In this document: piece by piece, positions 13,979 through 18,100 of the stretch
Numbering within the stretch: the first letter of the stretch is position 1
How the letters are laid out: each line of letters begins with the position of its first letter
Origin: Actinomycetota bacterium
GTDB lineage: Bacteria > Actinomycetota > Thermoleophilia > RBG-16-64-13
Assembly: GCA_003157225.1 (NCBI GenBank)
Contig: PMIZ01000308.1
Coordinates: forward strand, 12,763-30,862
Length of the DNA: 18,100 bases
Direction: 5' to 3'
Translations under genes and position numbers: made by a program
The notes under the pieces: generated by a model
Databases searched by the model: none
What the model was told of the DNA's origin: nothing
The model's input: only the letters and a program-made list of their open reading frames with translations

Positions 13979-15292
13979 ATGGCCTCTGACCGGCTGGACG
14001 TACTGGTTGTCGGTGGAGGCGCTCGCGAGCACGCGCTCGTTTGCAGCTTGGCCAGAAGTCCGCGGATCGGCCGTCTGATAGCGGCGCCGGGCAATCCCGG
14101 CATCGAAGGCGCGGCCGAGACGGTGGCGGTAGCCGCCGACGATCTCCCAGCCCTTGTGGCCTTCGTGGAGCGCGAGAAGATCCACCTCACCGTGGTAGGG
14201 CCGGAGGGCCCGCTGGTGGCGGGGTTGGCCGACCAGCTGAGGGAGAGGGGTTTCGCGGTGTTTGGCCCCGGGGCCGACGGCGCCCGGCTCGAAGGCTCGA
14301 AGGCTTTTGCCAAGGAAGTGATGCAGGCGGCGGATGTTGCAACCGGAAAGACCGCCACCTTCACCGACCACGCGCGGGCCCTGGCCTATCTACACGAACA
14401 CGGTGTGCCGGTGGTGGCCAAGGCTGATGGTCTCGCCGCCGGCAAGGGAGTGATCGTCGCCAAGAGCATGCCGGAGGCCGAAGTGGCCCTGGCAGAGTGT
14501 TTCTTGGAACGCCGGTTCGGCGATGCCGCCAACCTCGTTCTGCTGGAGGAGTATCTGGAGGGGGAAGAGGTCTCTCTCCTTTCCATCGTGAGCGGAGACC
14601 AGATCTTGCCTCTGGCTCCTGCCCAAGACTACAAGCGCATCTTCGACCGCGACGCCGGTCCCAACACGGGGGGGATGGGTTCGTATTCGCCGGTGCCGGC
14701 GGTCGACGACTCGCTCTACGCACGCCTGGTGACGGAATTCGTGCGGCCCACGGTGGATGAGTTGGTGCGGCGACGGATCGACTTCCGGGGCGTGCTCTAC
14801 GCCGGACTCATGCTGACCCCGGACGGTCCCAAGGTGCTGGAGTTCAACTGCCGCTTCGGGGACCCGGAAACGCAGGCGATTCTTCCTCGTCTGGAGTCGG
14901 ACCTGCTCGACCTGCTCTGGGCGGCAGCTCGGGGCGAGGCTCTTCCGGCAGCGGCGCAGTGGCGCAAGGGTGCAGCTGTGGGAGTGGTCATGGCTTCGAG
15001 GGGGTATCCGGCGTCGAGTTCGAAGGGCGACGTGATCACCGGCCTGGAGGAGATCGCGGGCCGGGAGGGCGTAGAGGTGTTCCACGCCGGGACCGGGCGA
15101 GGCTCCGATGGCGCGGTGGTCACCGCCGGGGGCCGGGTCCTCACGGTGACTGGTCTCGGGAGTAGCTTCGCCGAAGCGCGAGCGCGGGCCTACGCTGGGG
15201 TCGCGCGAATCAGCTTCGACGGAGAGCAGCACCGGTCGGATATTGCTCTCCGGGCCGAGGAGTGGGAGACGCGGCGGCAAGGCGCTCTCTAG
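13979..15292 (+). CDS. purD: Phosphoribosylamine-glycine ligase (GAR synthetase)
   Basis: ATP-grasp enzyme joining glycine to phosphoribosylamine, the second step of IMP synthesis. The 437-residue protein is full length: the N-domain [15 protein letters not shown] and APGNPGIE, then [13 protein letters not shown]. The ATP-grasp core has [41 protein letters not shown], and the signature [14 protein letters not shown] at about residues 298-311. The C-domain has [10 protein letters not shown], and ends in [16 protein letters not shown]. It begins 4 bases after the purA stop with no clear ribosome-binding site, so translation is probably by reinitiation from purA. It faces the stop of the next, opposite gene 26 bases away. 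Confidence 0.97.
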   Translation: MASDRLDVLVVGGGAREHALVCSLARSPRIGRLIAAPGNPGIEGAAETVAVAADDLPALVAFVEREKIHLTVVGPEGPLVAGLADQLRERGFAVFGPGADGARLEGSKAFAKEVMQAADVATGKTATFTDHARALAYLHEHGVPVVAKADGLAAGKGVIVAKSMPEAEVALAECFLERRFGDAANLVLLEEYLEGEEVSLLSIVSGDQILPLAPAQDYKRIFDRDAGPNTGGMGSYSPVPAVDDSLYARLVTEFVRPTVDELVRRRIDFRGVLYAGLMLTPDGPKVLEFNCRFGDPETQAILPRLESDLLDLLWAAARGEALPAAAQWRKGAAVGVVMASRGYPASSSKGDVITGLEEIAGREGVEVFHAGTGRGSDGAVVTAGGRVLTVTGLGSSFAEARARAYAGVARISFDGEQHRSDIALRAEEWETRRQGAL

Positions 15293-15318
15293 GCCTGCCG
15301 TTCGGCTTGGGGTTGGCC

Positions 15319-16767
15319 CTACGGCCCTGAGCCCACCCCCAGCAACTTCCAGGGCGAATCCGGTTTCTCCCGCCCCACATACACGAAGCTCACCTGAGGA
15401 CCTGGTGGCATGCTGGGATCTCGCTCGGCAGTCAGGTCGTAGGTCGCCACGAACTGCTCCTGAATGGGCCACTCCGCCGGCGGGTACTCGTGAGGGTCCA
15501 GGGAGATGTTCGCCGGACCCTTGAGGGTGAGGTTGGCTACGTCCCCCTCGTGCCGCTTCTCGGGATACCGGTTTGGGGCCAGGATGTCCGACTTCAGCGT
15601 GGGTGCGCTGAGGTAGAAGATGACTGCCGGGTCGGTGGTTGTGAGGTAGAGGGTTATGAGGGCGGGGGCATCCAGCGCGTCCAACTTCGCTCGGTGACCG
15701 GCGGGAGGATCGGGGGGGACACCGTTCCCGCCCGCGGCGTCGAAGGCCGAAACAAGCCAGTCGCTCTTTGTCCCTTCCAGCGCCTGGCTGTGGAAGACGT
15801 ACACCGGCTTGTAGTACCGCTCGGGGCTCGCCGGATAGGCCCGGTACTCGACCACTTCGACGCTATCTATGGTCACCTGGGAGAGGTCGCCTACTTCGGT
15901 CCAAGCCTGGGAAGGATCCTCGGTCAGTCCCGCCTTGAGATCGGCCACGGCCTCCGCTACCGGTCGGAGCTTCACCACTCCTACCCGTTTGCCAGCGTGA
16001 ACTTGGTGGTCGAAGCCCACGATCGCTCCGTTGGGGCCGATGGTCACGGTAACGGCCGCCTCCCGGCCTACCAGAGGGACGCCATCGAGCGTCACCCGGT
16101 ACTTGACGACCGTAGCGGTGGGGTAGTCGCGAGACGACTTGCCGTCCGCAGATGTCGCCAGGCTCGCATGAGAGGTGGTCTCCTCGAACTGCAAGGAATC
16201 GGCATAGCCGAGAGAAGACAGGTACTTGTCTGCCGCGGCCCGCGCCTTTTCTCCCGATGGGGGCTGTATCTGTTCGCCCGCGCTTATCCGGTCGCTCATC
16301 TGCTGATCGAAGAGCGTGTCTTCAAGCAAGAAGTAGTTGGGGTCTTGTGACATGAACATGAGGCGCCAGCGATTGTCGCGGACCTCCATGGGCGGGTGCT
16401 CCCTGGCGGCACCCATCCCCAGCTTCGTTGCGATGGCATCCATGGCTTCCTGCGTGAGTTGATCCCCGAAATCCATCGCGTACACGGGGAAGGTCTGGGG
16501 CGGAACGAAGCTCGCCGCCGCGTCACTCAGAGCGATCTCGCCCGCGGCTTTGAACCAGAACGCCAGCAACGCTTGGCCAACGGAATCGTTCATGCTTGGT
16601 TGAGATGGTGCGGCCGTGGTCAGGGCGGACTCGGCGGTCGAAGAAGCAGACGGCCGTTCCCCGCAGGCGGCAAGGAGAGCCAGAATCAGAACCAACCCAA
16701 GCGCCGTGGCCCATACTCGTCGCGGGCCCAGCCCGGTACGGGATTTCTCTGTTGCTGTTCGCATCAT
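15319..16767 (-). CDS. Uncharacterised lipoprotein
   Basis: I do not recognise a firm family. The 482-residue product has a clear lipoprotein signal: basic n-region, hydrophobic 19-32, lipobox LAAC with Cys35, and a Ser/Thr/Ala-rich linker to about residue 58. The central part (about 165-300) alternates strands and helices. A segment around residues 220-250 ([32 protein letters not shown]) resembles PepSY or YycI/YycH-like extracytoplasmic domains. The C-terminal region includes a strand-rich part ending in [21 protein letters not shown], typical of a secreted globular domain. GGGGGGGA precedes two in-frame ATGs (16767, 16764). It lies on the opposite strand between purD and purE and has no evident link to purine synthesis. 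Confidence 0.72.
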   Translation of the reverse strand: MMRTATEKSRTGLGPRRVWATALGLVLILALLAACGERPSASSTAESALTTAAPSQPSMNDSVGQALLAFWFKAAGEIALSDAAASFVPPQTFPVYAMDFGDQLTQEAMDAIATKLGMGAAREHPPMEVRDNRWRLMFMSQDPNYFLLEDTLFDQQMSDRISAGEQIQPPSGEKARAAADKYLSSLGYADSLQFEETTSHASLATSADGKSSRDYPTATVVKYRVTLDGVPLVGREAAVTVTIGPNGAIVGFDHQVHAGKRVGVVKLRPVAEAVADLKAGLTEDPSQAWTEVGDLSQVTIDSVEVVEYRAYPASPERYYKPVYVFHSQALEGTKSDWLVSAFDAAGGNGVPPDPPAGHRAKLDALDAPALITLYLTTTDPAVIFYLSAPTLKSDILAPNRYPEKRHEGDVANLTLKGPANISLDPHEYPPAEWPIQEQFVATYDLTAERDPSMPPGPQVSFVYVGREKPDSPWKLLGVGSGP

Positions 16768-16794
16768 CGTCCCCCCCTGCTCTCGTTCTCAGCC

Positions 16795-16800
16795 ATAATA
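16795..16800 (-). promoter_or_regulatory. Possible -10 box for the lipoprotein gene (TATTAT), overlapping CATAAT on the + strand
   Basis: On the minus strand TATTAT (16800-16795) matches five of six -10 positions and lies about 28 bases before the lipoprotein ATG. The same bases read CATAAT (16794-16799) on the plus strand, a possible -10 for purE. No convincing -35 is visible on either strand. Confidence 0.25.
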
Positions 16801-16827
16801 GGACTACGACTGCACTCAAGGAACCCC

Positions 16828-16859
16828 GGCCCGCCGTCAGCACGAGAGCACGACGGGCC
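16828..16859 (+). other. Hairpin in the purE leader
   Basis: GGCCC (16828-16832) pairs with GGGCC (16855-16859), and GTC (16836-16838) with GAC (16852-16854), leaving a three-base bulge and a 13-base loop. It would lie in a leader of about 80 bases before purE. No U-run follows and it does not match a purine riboswitch as I know it. Confidence 0.2.
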
Positions 16860-16884
16860 TGTGACGGCAAGAAAGGGGCCGATA

Positions 16885-17313
16885 ATGGCGGATCAGCCAC
16901 TGGTGGGCATCTTGATGGGGTCCCAGTCCGACGCCCAGGTGATGGACGACGCGGTCAAGGAGCTGGAAGCTCGGGGGATCGCTCACGAGGTGAAAGTCCT
17001 CTCGGCCCATCGCGACCCTGATGGGGTGCGCGAGTACGCGCTGAGTGCTCAGGCGCGGGGGCTCAAGGTGATCATCGCGGGAGCGGGGAAGGCGGCCGCC
17101 CTACCCGGCGTGGTCGCTTCGATGACCGACCTGCCGGTGATCGGGGTCCCCATCCGCACGAGCGACCTGGGAGGGCTGGACTCGCTGCTCTCCATGGTGC
17201 AGATGCCTCCGGGCGTGCCGGTGGCGACGGTGGCCATCAACGGCGCCCGCAATGCCGCGATCCTGGCCGCCAAGATCCTCGCCGTGGCTGGGCCTATGGG
17301 CGGTGCGTCATGA
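16885..17313 (+). CDS. purE: N5-carboxyaminoimidazole ribonucleotide mutase
   Basis: Converts N5-CAIR to CAIR in IMP synthesis. The 142-residue protein follows the class I layout: [30 protein letters not shown] with the catalytic His (about 42), [53 protein letters not shown], and [10 protein letters not shown]. Two oddities stand out. The segment usually reading GAGGAAHLPG is [10 protein letters not shown], replacing the usual His by Ala (about 72). The C-terminal helix of longer members (around 160-170 residues) is largely missing. AAAGGGG (16872-16878) supports the ATG at 16885. The stop overlaps the purB start (ATGA). purK is not in the window. Confidence 0.95.
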   Translation: MADQPLVGILMGSQSDAQVMDDAVKELEARGIAHEVKVLSAHRDPDGVREYALSAQARGLKVIIAGAGKAAALPGVVASMTDLPVIGVPIRTSDLGGLDSLLSMVQMPPGVPVATVAINGARNAAILAAKILAVAGPMGGAS

Positions 17314-18100
17314 TCGAGCGCTACTCGACTCCCGAGATGGCGGCTGTCTGGACCGACCAGGCTCGCATGGCCGCCTGGCTTCAGGTGGAGTTGGCCGTGT
17401 GTGAGGCCTGGGCACGCTTGGGTCAGATCCCCAAGGACGCGTTGACTGAGATTAAGGAAAAGGCCGCGTTTGACGTCGACCGGGTGGGTGAGATCGAAGC
17501 GGTCACCCAGCACGACGTCATCGCCTTCGTCAGTTGCGTGGCCGAGAACGTGGGGGAGTGCTCGAAGTACATTCACTACGGACTGACCTCGTCGGACGTC
17601 CTTGACACCGGCCTGGCCTTGCAGCTACGGGCGGCGGGGGCTCTTCTCGAGGAGGAGACCAAGCAGCTCGGCCGCATCCTTCGGCGGCGTGCTCTCGAGC
17701 ATCGCGACACGGTCATGATGGGCCGTACTCACGGCGTCCACGCGGAGCCCATCACCTTTGGCATGGTGCTCGGTCTGTGGGCCTTCGAGGTGAAGCGTGG
17801 GCTGGAGCGGCTGCAGCGCGCGGTCCAGCAGGTGTCGGTGGGCAAGATCTCCGGAGCGGTTGGGACTTACGCCAATGTCGATCCGGAGGTGGAACAGATC
17901 ACGATGTCCATCTTGGATCTGGGCAGCGAGCCCATCTCCACGCAGATCGTGCAGCGCGATCGCCACGCCGAGTTCATGGCCGCGCTCGCCCTACTCGCCA
18001 CCACCATCGAGAAGATAGCGCTCCAGGTGCGTCACTATCAGCGCACCGAGGTGCTGGAAGCGGAGGAGCACTTCGCGCCGGGGCAGAAGGGCTCGTCGGC
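17310..18100 (+). CDS. purB: Adenylosuccinate lyase, N-terminal part (runs off the window)
   Basis: Fumarase/aspartase-superfamily enzyme acting twice in purine synthesis: it releases fumarate from SAICAR and from adenylosuccinate. About 263 codons are present, open to the window end. Visible landmarks are [30 protein letters not shown], and [20 protein letters not shown]. Then come [16 protein letters not shown] with the conserved His pair, [13 protein letters not shown], and FAPGQKGSS, where the mobile signature loop begins and the window stops. The ATG overlaps the purE stop as ATGA, indicating coupling. It completes the purA and purE steps encoded nearby. The frame shows no defect up to the edge. 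Confidence 0.96.
   Translation, partial: MIERYSTPEMAAVWTDQARMAAWLQVELAVCEAWARLGQIPKDALTEIKEKAAFDVDRVGEIEAVTQHDVIAFVSCVAENVGECSKYIHYGLTSSDVLDTGLALQLRAAGALLEEETKQLGRILRRRALEHRDTVMMGRTHGVHAEPITFGMVLGLWAFEVKRGLERLQRAVQQVSVGKISGAVGTYANVDPEVEQITMSILDLGSEPISTQIVQRDRHAEFMAALALLATTIEKIALQVRHYQRTEVLEAEEHFAPGQKGSS

Noticed and set aside
15293..15318. Convergent terminator between purD and the lipoprotein gene
   Set aside because: Only a 3-4-bp stem (GCC-GTTC-GGC, 15297-15306) is visible, too weak to call.

Overview
The window reads as chromosomal DNA from a GC-rich, probably anaerobic, monoderm bacterium. I favour an actinobacterial lineage outside the classical Actinomycetes. The reasons are the rpsF-ssb-rpsR-DUF2232-rplI-dnaB order, S-layer homology (SLH) domains, Thr-rich (STTTTV) linkers, several lipoproteins and apparent selenocysteine use. 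The phylum is an inference. I see no rRNA, tRNA, CRISPR array, insertion sequence or phage gene.

Region 1 (1-2742, + strand) is a thiol-redox and envelope block: the end of a thioredoxin, an FmdB-type zinc-ribbon protein, lgt, a TlpA/ResA-like thiol-disulfide protein and ccdA. The TlpA-like gene is the highlight. Its reading frame is intact over 185 codons except for one TGA, placed exactly where the first Cys of the WCxxC motif should be (W-TGA-S-S-C). A perfect 8-bp hairpin with a GUU loop follows at a distance fitting a bacterial SECIS element. I read it as a selenoprotein with a UxxC active site. The likely electron route is thioredoxin to CcdA to the extracytoplasmic Sec protein, with Lgt possibly lipidating that protein.

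Region 2 (2743-4237) holds a DUF4349 lipoprotein behind a possible ECF-type promoter, a strong hairpin terminator, and a structured leader before rpsF that may bind the S6:S18 proteins. Region 3 (4238-8224) is the rpsF-ssb-rpsR-DUF2232-rplI-dnaB operon. Its first gene appears to start at CTG. A COG2509-type FAD protein follows dnaB closely.

Region 4 (9762-12535, - strand) is a two-gene envelope operon: a membrane-anchored triple zinc-ribbon protein with a Thr-rich tail, overlapping by ATGA an exported SLH protein that ends in a LamG-like domain. It is divergent from region 5 (12637-18100), which holds the purine genes purA, purD, purE and purB (cut by the window end). An unrelated lipoprotein gene on the - strand lies between purD and purE. 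PurA and PurB act in AMP synthesis, PurD and PurE (and PurB again) in IMP synthesis.
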